DNA of 64,000 nucleotides, taken from assembly GCA_963762165.1 (NCBI GenBank), contig CAVXJN010000003.1:620001-684000 (forward strand), given 5' to 3'. A program made the position numbers and the translations under genes. The notes beneath the pieces were generated by a model. It had not been told where the DNA came from, made no database searches, and saw only the letters and a program-made list of their open reading frames with translations. The stretch comes from CAVXJN01 sp963762165. GTDB lineage: Bacteria; Pseudomonadota; Gammaproteobacteria; JASBUN01. How positions within the stretch are numbered: the first letter of the stretch is position 1; the number at the start of each line of letters is the position of its first letter. Shown in pieces: positions 8,752 to 18,162 of the stretch.

Positions 8752-8983
8752 GAGCGTCTCCTTGTCGATCGCCGCGCGCGGCTTGGTCTGGCCCACTGTT
8801 GACGATAGTTCCCCCGGGGGCATTTCGCAGGGCGCGGCGCACCGGGCGCGCAAACGGCGCACGGGCAGTCGACGAGATCAGGCTGAGTCGGGGAACGCGA
8901 AAGCACCGCGCAAGCGGGGACGGGGACGGGCCGTGGGCGTCAGCGTGGTAAACGTTCCCTGAGGTTGCACTGCAGGCTGGTAT

Positions 8984-10360
8984 CTAACCGCCGGCGGGCT
9001 CGACCAGCAGGCATTCTTCTTCTTGTGAATCAATTGTGTACAGCACAACCGGGCGGCGCCACAGACGATAGACGTACTCGAGCACCTTACGCGCCCGATT
9101 CAGATCCAGGCCTCGTCCATCCACTTCGTGCTGATGGCGCAGCACCAGAGTGCCGTCGTTCTGCATTTCCGATACCGCGATGGTCGGTGCGCCGAAATTG
9201 AACTTGGGCTTGAGAATGGTTTCGCGCACGGCATCGATATCGCGATTCAATGCCCGGATCTCGCCATCGGCGTGGCTGGAGTAGGTAAACAATTTCAACC
9301 GGTCGGCCAGATTTTCGTCCAGGTGGTTGCGCACGAAACTGAAGTCGTCGTCCTCCGCTCGGACCTTGCGCGCATAATCCAGATCCTGGTTTTCGATCAA
9401 CTCTTCCCAAATCGAAAAACCGAGATGGTACGGATTGATCTTCAGTGCGACTTCCTCGTCGCCGCCATAAGGGCGTACCACGTCGGAATGCGCTTTGATG
9501 GCGTCCAGGTAGACCTGGTGGGGTAGAAAATCCGCTTCCCGCAGCAGACGCGCATGCCAATAGGAAGCCCAGCCCTCGTTCATGATCTGGCAGGCGAACA
9601 CGGGATAGAAATAGAACGACTCCGCGCGCACGGTCAGCAGCAGGTCGCGCTCCCAATCGTCCAATTCCGGACCGTAGTGCGCGATGAACCATAACAAGTC
9701 GTATTCCGGATACGGCGGTATGGGCGGGCGGCTTCGGTGCTCGGCGGACGATCGGTGACGCGCGTCGCCGCCGTCAAGGCGCAGATATCGCTGCCGGAAT
9801 TCATCGGCAGCCGGAGCATCGTCAGTCGCTGAGTGCTGCGGATACAGGGGACGGTCCAGCGGCTTGTCGGTATCGATGTGCTGTTCCAGCGCCAGTGCGG
9901 CGTCGAGCGCCGTTTCCACCTGTTGCGCCCCGTGTTCGTCGATGGCATCGGTGATCCGCCGTGCATGGGCTGCCGCTTGTTCGACGATATGGTAGCCGAC
10001 CTGTTCCTGGCTGCGTTTGAACAGTACGTTGTTCTTGGAAAAGTCGGCGTGGCCGAGAACATGCGCCGTCACCAACGTGTTTTCTTCGAGACTGTTGTTG
10101 TTGGCGAGATAGGCGCGACCGGGATCGCCGGGAAACACCACTTCGAACAACCGCGAATGGCCCATGCGGTGCTGGACCAGTTGGTAGATGTAGCGCAGGC
10201 CGAAAGACCAGTGGGGCATGCGGATGGGAAGACCGTAAACGGCTACTTCCATCATGAAACTGCCGGGCACCACCTCGAAATCGACCGGAAAATAATCGAG
10301 ACCGTGCTGCTTGGCCAGGGCGTCGAGCTTGCGGCGGTATTGACCGAGTGTCGCCGGCAT
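8984..10360 (-). CDS. spoVR: SpoVR family protein (YcgB-like)
   Basis: 458-residue cytoplasmic protein of the SpoVR/YcgB family. Typical segments are LDYFPVDFEVVPGSFMMEVA near the start, PIRMPHWSFGLRYI, NNNSLEENTLVTAHVLGHAD, and ACQIMNEGWASYWHARLL. It is the third gene of the conserved prkA-yeaH-spoVR unit, a general-stress and stationary-phase module; the biochemical role is not settled. The ATG at 10360 sits 8 bp after the yeaH stop. Longer in-frame starts would overlap yeaH and are rejected. A charged insert (residues ~175-225) varies in the family. Confidence 0.92.
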   Translation of the reverse strand: MPATLGQYRRKLDALAKQHGLDYFPVDFEVVPGSFMMEVAVYGLPIRMPHWSFGLRYIYQLVQHRMGHSRLFEVVFPGDPGRAYLANNNSLEENTLVTAHVLGHADFSKNNVLFKRSQEQVGYHIVEQAAAHARRITDAIDEHGAQQVETALDAALALEQHIDTDKPLDRPLYPQHSATDDAPAADEFRQRYLRLDGGDARHRSSAEHRSRPPIPPYPEYDLLWFIAHYGPELDDWERDLLLTVRAESFYFYPVFACQIMNEGWASYWHARLLREADFLPHQVYLDAIKAHSDVVRPYGGDEEVALKINPYHLGFSIWEELIENQDLDYARKVRAEDDDFSFVRNHLDENLADRLKLFTYSSHADGEIRALNRDIDAVRETILKPKFNFGAPTIAVSEMQNDGTLVLRHQHEVDGRGLDLNRARKVLEYVYRLWRRPVVLYTIDSQEEECLLVEPAGG

Positions 10361-10368
10361 ATTCGTCT

Positions 10369-11544
10369 CTAGGCGGCCTCGTGGGCCTCGTGGGAAAAGA
10401 ACTTGCGAATCCCTTCCCAGATGTCGGACTGGTCGTTCAGGGAAAACAGCCCCGCTGCGGCGTCGCGCCCGGCAAGATGGCGGAACAACTGCGCGGTCGG
10501 CGTCATCAGTTGCTGGCGGTGTGGCGGATCGATCTCCAGATAGCCGATGTAGTTGGTCGCCACAACCAGTCGTTCCAGCGCTTCCAGCGCCGGGACCTGG
10601 TCTTCGGCGAAATTCTCGCCGTCCGAGGCATAGAAGGTATAGATGTTGTAGCGACTGGGATCGTAGCGCTCGGCGATGATGCCGTTGATGGCCTCGAACG
10701 CAGTGGAGGCGACCGTGCCTCCGGAACCTTTCACCTGGAAGAATTCCTCTTCCGCAAACTCCCATGCCTGGGTTGTATGGGCAATGAACACCAGTTCGAT
10801 GTGCCGGTATTGGCGTCTGAGACCTTGCACCACCCAAAAGAAGAACGTCTTCGCCAACTTGCGGTCCGGGTCGGTCATGCTCGAGGAGACGTCGAGGGCG
10901 AAGAACACCACCGCTTGGGTGGATGGACGGTCCCTACGCACCAATTGCCGGTAGCGAAGATCGTCGTTGGTGAACAACGGGCCCGCCGGCTGCACGGCAC
11001 GGCGTTTGATTGACTCCTTGATGGAGCGCCTGCGATCCAGGCGCGAGCGCGCACCCCGCCGGTCCCAGCCTTCCCGGATATAGTCGCTCTTTTCGACGGC
11101 ACCGCTCTTGGCGCGCAGATTGGGCAGCTCGAGCTGTTGCCAGAGCCAGTCGACGATATCGTCGACCTTCAGTTCGATGGAAAACTCCAGGCCGCCGTCG
11201 CCATCGCCACCGCCGCCCTCTTTGCCGCTGCCCTCGGGGGCAGCCGGCCGCAGAACGTCGCCTGGCTCGACCTTGCCCTGGCCAGCCCCTTGTTCCGATT
11301 CTGCGTCCCGCAACCGAAACCGATAGTGTTCCAGAAACCGGACCTGAACCCGTACTTTACGTTCGCCGTCGCCGCTGAGGATGTCTGACCCGGAAATCAG
11401 GTCGGGCAGGTTCGCACGAACCGCGTCACGGACCTTTTCGTTGTGGCGCAACCAGTCGCGCGCGCCGCGCGAAAACAGTCCGTACCAGCGTCGGGTATTG
11501 TCACCGTCTTCGCCATCGCCATCTCGCAAATCGGTAGTGACCAT
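10369..11544 (-). CDS. yeaH: YeaH/YhbH family protein (DUF444, VWA-like)
   Basis: 391 residues. The N-terminal half is basic and Gly-rich (GGGGDGDGG linker). The C-terminal half carries a von Willebrand A-like domain with a MIDAS-type motif, DVSSSM, in AVVFFALDVSSSMTDP. YeaH partners the PrkA kinase in many proteobacteria. The ATG at 11544 follows GAGGTAAGC; a TTG seven codons earlier is less likely. It lies 36 bp downstream of prkA and 8 bp upstream of spoVR, so the three are probably one transcript. Confidence 0.92.
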   Translation of the reverse strand: MVTTDLRDGDGEDGDNTRRWYGLFSRGARDWLRHNEKVRDAVRANLPDLISGSDILSGDGERKVRVQVRFLEHYRFRLRDAESEQGAGQGKVEPGDVLRPAAPEGSGKEGGGGDGDGGLEFSIELKVDDIVDWLWQQLELPNLRAKSGAVEKSDYIREGWDRRGARSRLDRRRSIKESIKRRAVQPAGPLFTNDDLRYRQLVRRDRPSTQAVVFFALDVSSSMTDPDRKLAKTFFFWVVQGLRRQYRHIELVFIAHTTQAWEFAEEEFFQVKGSGGTVASTAFEAINGIIAERYDPSRYNIYTFYASDGENFAEDQVPALEALERLVVATNYIGYLEIDPPHRQQLMTPTAQLFRHLAGRDAAAGLFSLNDQSDIWEGIRKFFSHEAHEAA

Positions 11545-11580
11545 GCTTACCTCGGTGTACGCCAAGCGCCACGCGCGGTC

Positions 11581-13536
11581 TTACTCCTGGGACAGCAACG
11601 TGGTCACGTAGTTCAACGCCTCCTTGGCGCTATGTTCGTCGTAACCGTACTCTTGAACCAACCGTTCCTGCACCGCCGATATCTTGCGCTGCGCTTCGTC
11701 ATCGGGCCGGGCCGCGGATGTGATCAGCCGCAGCACGTCGCGCCGTTCATCGAACAAATACTGCTCTACTGCTTCGTGCAGTCGCGGATGACTGTCGAGG
11801 GTGAATTTGTCTCCGGTTTTGTATGCCACCATGGCTTTGCGCACTACTTCCTGGCGAAACGAATGTTTACCGGAATCGGACACCTTGATCTTTTCTTCGA
11901 CCGAGCGCAGGAACCGTTCGTCCGGCGGCCTCGACTCTCCGGTGATCGGATCGTTGACCTCGCGCTGATCCAGCGATGCCTCGACTTCGTCGAGATACTT
12001 GTCCAACAGTTGCTGTGCTTCCTCTTCGAAGGAGGCGAACAGCGCGCGGTGCACGTCTTCCTTGACCCAGCGGTTGTAGAAGTCCTTGCGAGTCAATACC
12101 AGAAAGTCGGTCCATTGGCGTTTTTGTTTGCTATCCATGCGGGCGTCGGACTCGATGGCATCCTTGAGCGCCAGAAGCACTTCCATGCTGGTGAGACTTT
12201 GCGCATCGGAACGGGTTATCGCATTGGAGATCGCGTTGATTACGAACCGGGGACTGACCCCGGTCAGCCCTTCGTCCGAGCTTTCGGAGTGTATGCGTTC
12301 GGCTTCGGAGTCGCTGAAACCTTCCACCGACTCGTTCGCATACAGCCGAAGCTTCTTGGAAAGATCCAGATCCTGGCGCTCGGTCTTCTGAAGTCTGCTG
12401 AGGATGGCGAACACCGCTGCAACCTTGAGCGCATGCGGGTCGAGGTGCACGTTCTGGAAAGCGCCGGCGGCTGACACCAATTTCTTATAGATCCGCGCCT
12501 CGTCCTTGTACGACAAAGTATAGGGAACCTGAATGATGACCATCCGGTCGAGAAGCGCTTCGTTTTCCCGCTCCTGCAAGAACTTGTGGAATTCGGCCAG
12601 GTTGGTGTGGGCGAGAATGGTCTCATCGAGGTAGATCAACGGGAACCGCGAGACTTTGACGTTTTTCTCCTGTGTCAGGGTCAGCAGCAAGTACAGAAAC
12701 TCGCGTTTGACCTTCAGGATTTCGATCATCTCCAGTACACCGCGGCTGGCCGCGTAGACGGCGCCCGACCACGACCACGCGCGCGGATCGCCTTCGTCGC
12801 CGATTTCGGCCACCTTGGAAAGATCGACCGAGCCCACCAGGTCGGCGATATCCGCCGTGGTCGGGTCGTGGGGCGCATAGGTGCCGATGCCCATGCGTCC
12901 GGCTTCGGAAATGAATATGCGCTCCACTGGTACTTGCATGAAGTCGCCGTTGTACTCGTCTTCGAGCCGTGCCCGGCAGAATGGACAGATCTCGCCTTTG
13001 ATCTCGACGCCGTAGGTATTACGGAAGTCGGCGCGCAAGCTGTGCGGCACCAAATGCAGCGGCGACTCATGCAGCGGACAATCGGCGATACCGTACAGCG
13101 CGCCTTCGTCGGTATGGCTGTATTCTTCGAGGCCTCGCTTGAGCAGAATCACAAGGGTGGACTTGCCTCCGGACGGCGGTCCGAGCAGCAGCAGCAAGCG
13201 GCGGCCCACGTCGGAACCCGCGCTTGCGGCTTTGAAGTACTCTTCCACACGGCGCAACGCAGCGTCGACGCCGAACAGTTCGCGGGCGAACAATGCATTC
13301 TTGGAAGTCGGAGTGTCGTCTTCGGCGGGCTGCTTGGTGTGATACCAGCGCAGCATATCCCACATGTACTCATGACTTGAGCGCGTGCACGCTTGAGGAC
13401 TCGAGCGTACGACATCGTCGAGGAACTCGCCGAATGTTCCTGTCCAGTGTCGCGCGTGGTGGGCCTTCGTGAATGCAGTCAGCGCATCGACGAAATCGGT
13501 GTGCGGCTGCGAATCAGATTCATTCCTTCCTGCCAT
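11581..13536 (-). CDS. prkA: PrkA family serine protein kinase (YeaG)
   Basis: 651-residue AAA+/kinase protein. An N-terminal AAA-type core has Walker A GPPSGGKST at 119-127 and a zinc-finger-like CPFC at 184-187. The C-terminal PrkA domain contains TRKDFYNRWVKEDVHRALF. In E. coli, YeaG acts with YeaH in nutrient stress; PrkA has been shown to be a Ser/Thr kinase or protease-like AAA+ protein depending on species. GGAGG lies 7 bases before the ATG. First gene of the operon; the 395-bp region upstream should carry its promoter. Confidence 0.95.
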   Translation of the reverse strand: MAGRNESDSQPHTDFVDALTAFTKAHHARHWTGTFGEFLDDVVRSSPQACTRSSHEYMWDMLRWYHTKQPAEDDTPTSKNALFARELFGVDAALRRVEEYFKAASAGSDVGRRLLLLLGPPSGGKSTLVILLKRGLEEYSHTDEGALYGIADCPLHESPLHLVPHSLRADFRNTYGVEIKGEICPFCRARLEDEYNGDFMQVPVERIFISEAGRMGIGTYAPHDPTTADIADLVGSVDLSKVAEIGDEGDPRAWSWSGAVYAASRGVLEMIEILKVKREFLYLLLTLTQEKNVKVSRFPLIYLDETILAHTNLAEFHKFLQERENEALLDRMVIIQVPYTLSYKDEARIYKKLVSAAGAFQNVHLDPHALKVAAVFAILSRLQKTERQDLDLSKKLRLYANESVEGFSDSEAERIHSESSDEGLTGVSPRFVINAISNAITRSDAQSLTSMEVLLALKDAIESDARMDSKQKRQWTDFLVLTRKDFYNRWVKEDVHRALFASFEEEAQQLLDKYLDEVEASLDQREVNDPITGESRPPDERFLRSVEEKIKVSDSGKHSFRQEVVRKAMVAYKTGDKFTLDSHPRLHEAVEQYLFDERRDVLRLITSAARPDDEAQRKISAVQERLVQEYGYDEHSAKEALNYVTTLLSQE

Positions 13537-13931
13537 CGGGAACCTCCGCAAGGTCGGACCGCGAAAAGCTGAAAGCTACATCACTCTGTATAGAAGCAAA
13601 CAACAAGCAGCGCGAGTATGCAAACGTTACTTTGTTACTTCGCAATTTACACTTTGTGTGTATTGTGCAATGTGAGGGGATTGGTTATGGTGATTGAATT
13701 CGCGCATTGACGTGAATTCCTGCTTTAACTCTGATCACTCCCAGTCAACCGTCAGCGAGCGTGCGCCATATTCCGGGCAGATGACTGCGCCCGTATGATG
13801 CGAATGAAACGCTGTGCACTGCTCACGAAATAAATAGATAACGAGATTGTGGTTTTGGCAGGCGCGATAGTGTGGTGCGCGCAGCGCTAGGCGCTCATCG
13901 CGAAGCCATCGTGCGTCATGGAGGTGTCGCG
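13537..13931. other. Upstream region of the prkA operon
   Basis: 395 bases between the prkA start and the 3' end of the hybrid kinase gene, both on the minus strand. The middle (13600-13700) is AT-rich and should hold the prkA promoter. I looked for a sigma-54 signature reading toward prkA and found none with correct GG/GC spacing. No gene or hairpin terminator recognised. Confidence 0.5.
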
Positions 13932-15510
13932 TCAGTGCGACCGCACCTCGGCGGGTGCATGCGTCAGAATCGTTTGCAGCGCATGCACGCCCGCGGGTTT
14001 GAGCAGGTGATGATCGAAGCCAGCTGCACGGGATTTGGCCACCGTTGCGTCGTCACCGTAGCCCGTCAGCGCAACGATGGTCAGGCGCGACCCGTGCGGT
14101 TGACGTCGCAGCGCGCGGGCCACGGCGAAACCGTCCATTTCCGGCATACCCAGATCGAGTAGAATGATATCCGGTCGAAAGTCGCGGGCGTAGGCGAGCG
14201 CGTCGCATCCCTTGTACACCGTGCGCGCCTCGTGGCCCAGGGCTTCGACCAGCAATGCCAGGCCATCCGCCACTTCCTGATTGTCGTCTACCACCAGGAC
14301 GCGGCTGGAGCCACCGCTGGCGCCGATCTCCTCGAGCACAGTGGTGCCCGTCACTGCCGCCGCAAGTGGCAGGCGTACACAAAACTCGCTGCCGTCCCCT
14401 GGCCCGTCGCTGTGAACCGCGATGTTGCCGCCATGCATGTGCACCAGTTGGCGGGCGATGGTCAAGCCGATCCCCAGGCCCCCTTCCGCGCGGTCGATGT
14501 TGCGTTCGCCTTGCGCGAAGAGTTCGAAAATCTGCTTGATCTGCACGCGATCGATACCGATTCCGGAGTCGCGCACCCGAAGGACCGCCTCGCCATCTTC
14601 CCCAGTCAGGCTCACACGGATGTTGCCGCCGGGATCGGTGTACTTCGCGGCGTTGTGGATCAAGTTGCAAAATACCTGCGCCATTCGCGCCGGATCTCCA
14701 TCAACTGACAGCGGCGACTCGGGGCGATCGACGTCAACGGTGTGCCTGCGGGCGCGTAAATAGGGCGCAATAGTTTCCAGTGCATTATTTAAAGCGCTTC
14801 CGGCGTCGAACTGCTCGACCTTCAACTTGATCTTGCCGCTGGTGATTCGCGCGACATCCAGTAAGTCGTCCACCATGCGGCTCAGTATTCCCGTTTGGCG
14901 ATCCAGTATCGGGATGATCTCGGTGTTCTTTTGCGGTTGCAGCCGCATGACGTGGGTGGCGTTGCTGATGGCGGCCAAGGGGTTGCGCAATTCGTGACTC
15001 AACATGGCCAGAAATTCATCCCGCTGGCGAACATCCTGTTCGGCTGCAAGCAGCAGATCGCGCACCTGATACTGACGGCTACGGGCCTGGAGTGCGGCGC
15101 GCACGGTACTGACCAGCGCCGCGACCCGCACTGGCCGGTCCAGAAACGTTACTGAATGCAAGTGTTCAAGCCCGCGCACGGCGCGCAACTCGTGCGGGAT
15201 CGGCGATTCGAGAGTGGGTAATGATGCTCACGGGCAAGTCCGACCAAGCGGGCTGGCTATCCAACAGCGACATCAGGCTTGCCACCGCATCGGAGTTGAA
15301 GAGCGCCTCGGCGGCGACCAGCAGCATGCCGGGCGGACTCTGCACGGCCGTCTCGACCAGATCTTCAGGATTGGTAAAACCCTCGCTATGGAATCCGGCT
15401 CTGCCGAGGACCGCGGTCGCCATGGTTACGTCGCGCTGCAGCGGCGACATCACCAGCACCCGCGACTCGCTTGCGGTTACTTTGGGATCCGGGTTATTCG
15501 GCGGCGTCAT
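13932..15510 (-). pseudogene. Hybrid sensor histidine kinase with N- and C-terminal receivers, one frameshift
   Basis: Encodes a receiver-like N-terminus (SESRVLVMSPLQRDVTMATA onward), a short helical linker, a HisKA domain (H-box FLAMLSHELRNPLAAI), an HATPase domain (N-box NLIHNAAKY; G-box GLGIGLTIA) and a full C-terminal receiver (VLVVDDNQE, phospho-Asp in IILLDLGMPEMDG). The N-terminal receiver and the linker are in different frames; one extra base at about 15190-15225 (an over-long CCC fits) restores them. Its ATG overlaps the kaiC stop as ATGA. If the shift is real, the kinase core could still start internally and lose its first receiver. Confidence 0.8.
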
Positions 15511-16997
15511 TCCGCGTCCAAGGGTCGCAGTTTGTCGCCGACGTAGCGCGGGACACCCGTCAATACCCCTTCGAATTCGCGCAGCGGTGACCCGACGCGC
15601 ACGCCTTCGGCGCCAATCTTGAGTTCGCGGACGGAGAATTCGTGCGCCCCTGTGCGCTGTTTGAACACCGAAACCGCCTTTCGTACTTCTCCCAGACCTT
15701 CGAAGTAGCGCATCAAGACCAAGGTATCGGCAAGGAAACTGAGATCAGCAGGCGTCTGGACGCTCTCTATCAGTCCGTGCTGCACCAACGTCATCAAAAC
15801 GGTGATACGTTGACTGCTCAGGAAGCTGAGCAATTCGTGCAGGTGCAGGGTGAGATGACGCTCATTCGGCATGGCGTAGAGGTAACCGCTTAAACTATCG
15901 ATAACCACCAGGCGCAGCTCGCTGTCCATTGTCAGCGAGCGCAGGTTATGGGCGAACTCGCCCGGCGACATCTCCGCCGGATCGACCTGCTGCAGGGTCA
16001 GCAACCCGCTGTCGAGATGGGGCTGCACGTCCTGGCCCAGGCCTACTGCGCGACCCAGGATGGTGTCGAGATTCTCGTCGAACACGAAAAACACCGATTT
16101 CTCGCCCCGTTCGGCTGCGGCGATGCAGTAGTTCAATGCCAGGGTCGATTTGCCTGTGCCTGCGGGCCCGATGATCAGTGCACTGCCGCCCCGCTGCAGA
16201 CCGCCGCCCAAGAGCAGATCGAATTCGGTAATGCCGCTGGAAATTCTCTCGTCGGTGCGCTTCGCGGCGACATGGGAGGCGGCGACCAGGCGCGGATAAA
16301 CGCGTAAACCGCCGGTCGTCAGGCGGCAATCATGATAACCACTGATATAGGATACGCCGCGCACCTTGCGCACATGCAGCCGGCGTCGCTCCGGGCCGTA
16401 GTCGGGGGCCAGCGATTCCAGGGTGATGACCCCATGGGCGAGGCTGCGCGGTTGAAACAGGCTCTTGTCTTCTCCCAGTTCGTCGATGATCAACACCGTG
16501 CAACCACGCTCGGTCAGAAAACCGCGCAGGGACTGGATCTGGCGCCGATAGCGCAGCGGGTCGTCAGCCATCAGGCGTAGCCCGGACAAGGTGTCGAGTA
16601 CGAGGCGCTGCGGCTGGAATTCTTCGACTGCCTCCAAGACGCGGTTGGTCGCCTGTCCCAGTTCGACCTCGGAAGGATGAAACAGGGTGTATTCTTCCCC
16701 CGGGGCTCCATCTTCGCCGGTGTCGGGAAACGACACGATGTGCAACCCTTCCGCCGACCACTTGTGCGAGTCGATGACCTCATTGAGTTCTTCTTCCGTT
16801 TCCGAAAGCGAGATGTAAACGGCGCTTTCGCCGTTGCGCACCCCTTCCAGACAAAACTGTATACCCAGTGTCGTTTTACCCGTGCCGCTGGCGCCCTCGA
16901 CGATATAGAGGCGTCTGCGCGGCAGCCCGCCGCCCAATACCGCGTCCAGTCCAGCTATGCCGGTGCCCGCGCGGCCGCTTTCGGAGGTTGGTTGCAT
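15507..16997 (-). CDS. KaiC-like double-domain ATPase
   Basis: 496 residues with two RecA-type KaiC domains, each with a P-loop: GASGTGKTT at 35-43 and GPAGTGKST near residue 270. Both carry the GLDAVLGGGLP / FDLLLGGGLQRGG lead-in typical of KaiC. Outside cyanobacteria such proteins couple ATP hydrolysis to signalling. No kaiA or kaiB is present. The stop overlaps the start of the hybrid kinase gene by four bases (ATGA), implying translational coupling and a joint role, as in other proteobacterial kaiC-histidine kinase pairs. Confidence 0.9.
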   Translation of the reverse strand: MQPTSESGRAGTGIAGLDAVLGGGLPRRRLYIVEGASGTGKTTLGIQFCLEGVRNGESAVYISLSETEEELNEVIDSHKWSAEGLHIVSFPDTGEDGAPGEEYTLFHPSEVELGQATNRVLEAVEEFQPQRLVLDTLSGLRLMADDPLRYRRQIQSLRGFLTERGCTVLIIDELGEDKSLFQPRSLAHGVITLESLAPDYGPERRRLHVRKVRGVSYISGYHDCRLTTGGLRVYPRLVAASHVAAKRTDERISSGITEFDLLLGGGLQRGGSALIIGPAGTGKSTLALNYCIAAAERGEKSVFFVFDENLDTILGRAVGLGQDVQPHLDSGLLTLQQVDPAEMSPGEFAHNLRSLTMDSELRLVVIDSLSGYLYAMPNERHLTLHLHELLSFLSSQRITVLMTLVQHGLIESVQTPADLSFLADTLVLMRYFEGLGEVRKAVSVFKQRTGAHEFSVRELKIGAEGVRVGSPLREFEGVLTGVPRYVGDKLRPLDAE

Positions 16998-17561
16998 GAC
17001 AAAATGCTCGTTGTTATGAGTGATGCACTCTGTTGCAGGTTAGTGCATCAATTCGGTTTGGAATCGACCCGTTTGCGGGTCCGGCCGGGGCTCTGCACCG
17101 GCAGTCGACCAACCCACCTGCAGGTGAGGAGGGTACCATGAGCCATCAAGAATGTGTCGCCGGACCGGGGGAGACCCAAGTCTTGGTGATATGCCGATTC
17201 CCCAACCAAGCCACTGGATGCGGGCGAGTTGTGCCGGTCTCCCGAGTCGAACTTCGAGGTCCCGAGGGAGCCGCGATGCGTATACCCGGAACGCGGTTCA
17301 GGCGGGCGGCCGCAGCTTGACCTTCAGCGCCGAGCAGTTGGAATCCCGGTATCGGGAGCGCGCCGAGGTGGAAAATGGTCGACCAATGGCTGTGTACCAT
17401 CCAATCGGCGGGCGATCGGGGATTGCAACGACAATATCTAGGGTAGAAGCGAGGGCTGCCGGGTTGGCCCGTGGGCGCCGGCGCGCCGACAGGCTGCAAT
17501 TCAAGTTCCGGTCTGGCTCTGCGATAATGCGCAGATCGCTTCTACGTATCGGATCCTTGGT
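16998..17561. other. Long gap with one candidate small gene
   Basis: 564 bases between divergent kaiC and SCO genes. Apart from the small frame at 17138-17320 no translation resembles a known family. It should contain the promoters for both directions; no clear operator palindrome was found. Confidence 0.45.
17138..17320 (+). CDS. Possible 60-residue protein with a strong ribosome site
   Basis: The ATG at 17138 is preceded by GAGGAGGGTACC, an almost ideal ribosome site. The 60-residue product starts MSHQECVAGPGETQVLVICR and has three Cys residues. It does not resemble a family I know. The overlapping frames are also open, so chance remains possible. Listed because the ribosome site is hard to explain otherwise. 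Confidence 0.3.
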   Translation: MSHQECVAGPGETQVLVICRFPNQATGCGRVVPVSRVELRGPEGAAMRIPGTRFRRAAAA

Positions 17562-18158
17562 ATGTCCCGATCATTGTGCGGCCGGCGGTGGCTTGCGCTG
17601 CTGGCGGCCCTGGCATTGCTGGCAGGGTGTCAGCGTGACCACTCCTGGCATTTAAAGAATGTTTCCGGCCTGCTGCCGGATCTGCAGTTTACGCTGCAAA
17701 GCACGGTCGGCTCGCCGGTCACCGCCGAATATTTCCGCGGCGATGTCCTGCTGGTGTACTTCGGCTATACCCACTGCCCCGACGTCTGCCCGACTACCCT
17801 GGCCGAATTGCGCAGCGCCATCGGTACCCTGGGCGAACGCCGAAAGCAGGTGCGCGTACTATTCGTGAGCGTCGATCCGGCCCGCGATACCCTGCCTGTG
17901 CTTCAAGACTACGTGCATTACTTCGGTCCCGAATTTGTCGGTTTGCGCGGTACGCAAAAGCAATTGGAATCGCTGACCAAGCGCTATCGCGTCGCCTATG
18001 AGGCCGATCCGCCGAACGCACATGGCGACTATGCCGTTGCCCATAGTAGCGGGGTGTTCATTTTCGACCGCAAGGGCGAGGCACGGTTGCTGGCCACCGG
18101 CGCCGATTCGGCGCAGGCGATCGAAGCGGATTTGAAACGGTTGCTACAGGCGGGCTGA
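17562..18158 (+). CDS. SCO1/SenC family copper chaperone lipoprotein
   Basis: 198 residues. Lipobox LLAGC (Cys23), then a thioredoxin-like SCO domain with the copper motif CPDVCP (Cys72, Cys76) and the third ligand His161 in YAVAHSSGVFIF. It delivers copper to the CuA site of cytochrome oxidase and acts on the periplasmic face. ctaG follows after 4 bp, so the two form an oxidase assembly unit. The oxidase genes themselves are not in the window. Confidence 0.93.
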   Translation: MSRSLCGRRWLALLAALALLAGCQRDHSWHLKNVSGLLPDLQFTLQSTVGSPVTAEYFRGDVLLVYFGYTHCPDVCPTTLAELRSAIGTLGERRKQVRVLFVSVDPARDTLPVLQDYVHYFGPEFVGLRGTQKQLESLTKRYRVAYEADPPNAHGDYAVAHSSGVFIFDRKGEARLLATGADSAQAIEADLKRLLQAG

Positions 18159-18162
18159 TCCG

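Noticed and set aside
8984..10837. SpoVR gene start extended 159 codons upstream
   Set aside because: The extension overlaps yeaH coding sequence in another frame; the conserved SpoVR N-terminus begins at 10360.
13537..13931. Sigma-54 promoter for prkA
   Set aside because: Several GC-N10 positions were checked on the minus strand and none had a matching GG with correct spacing.
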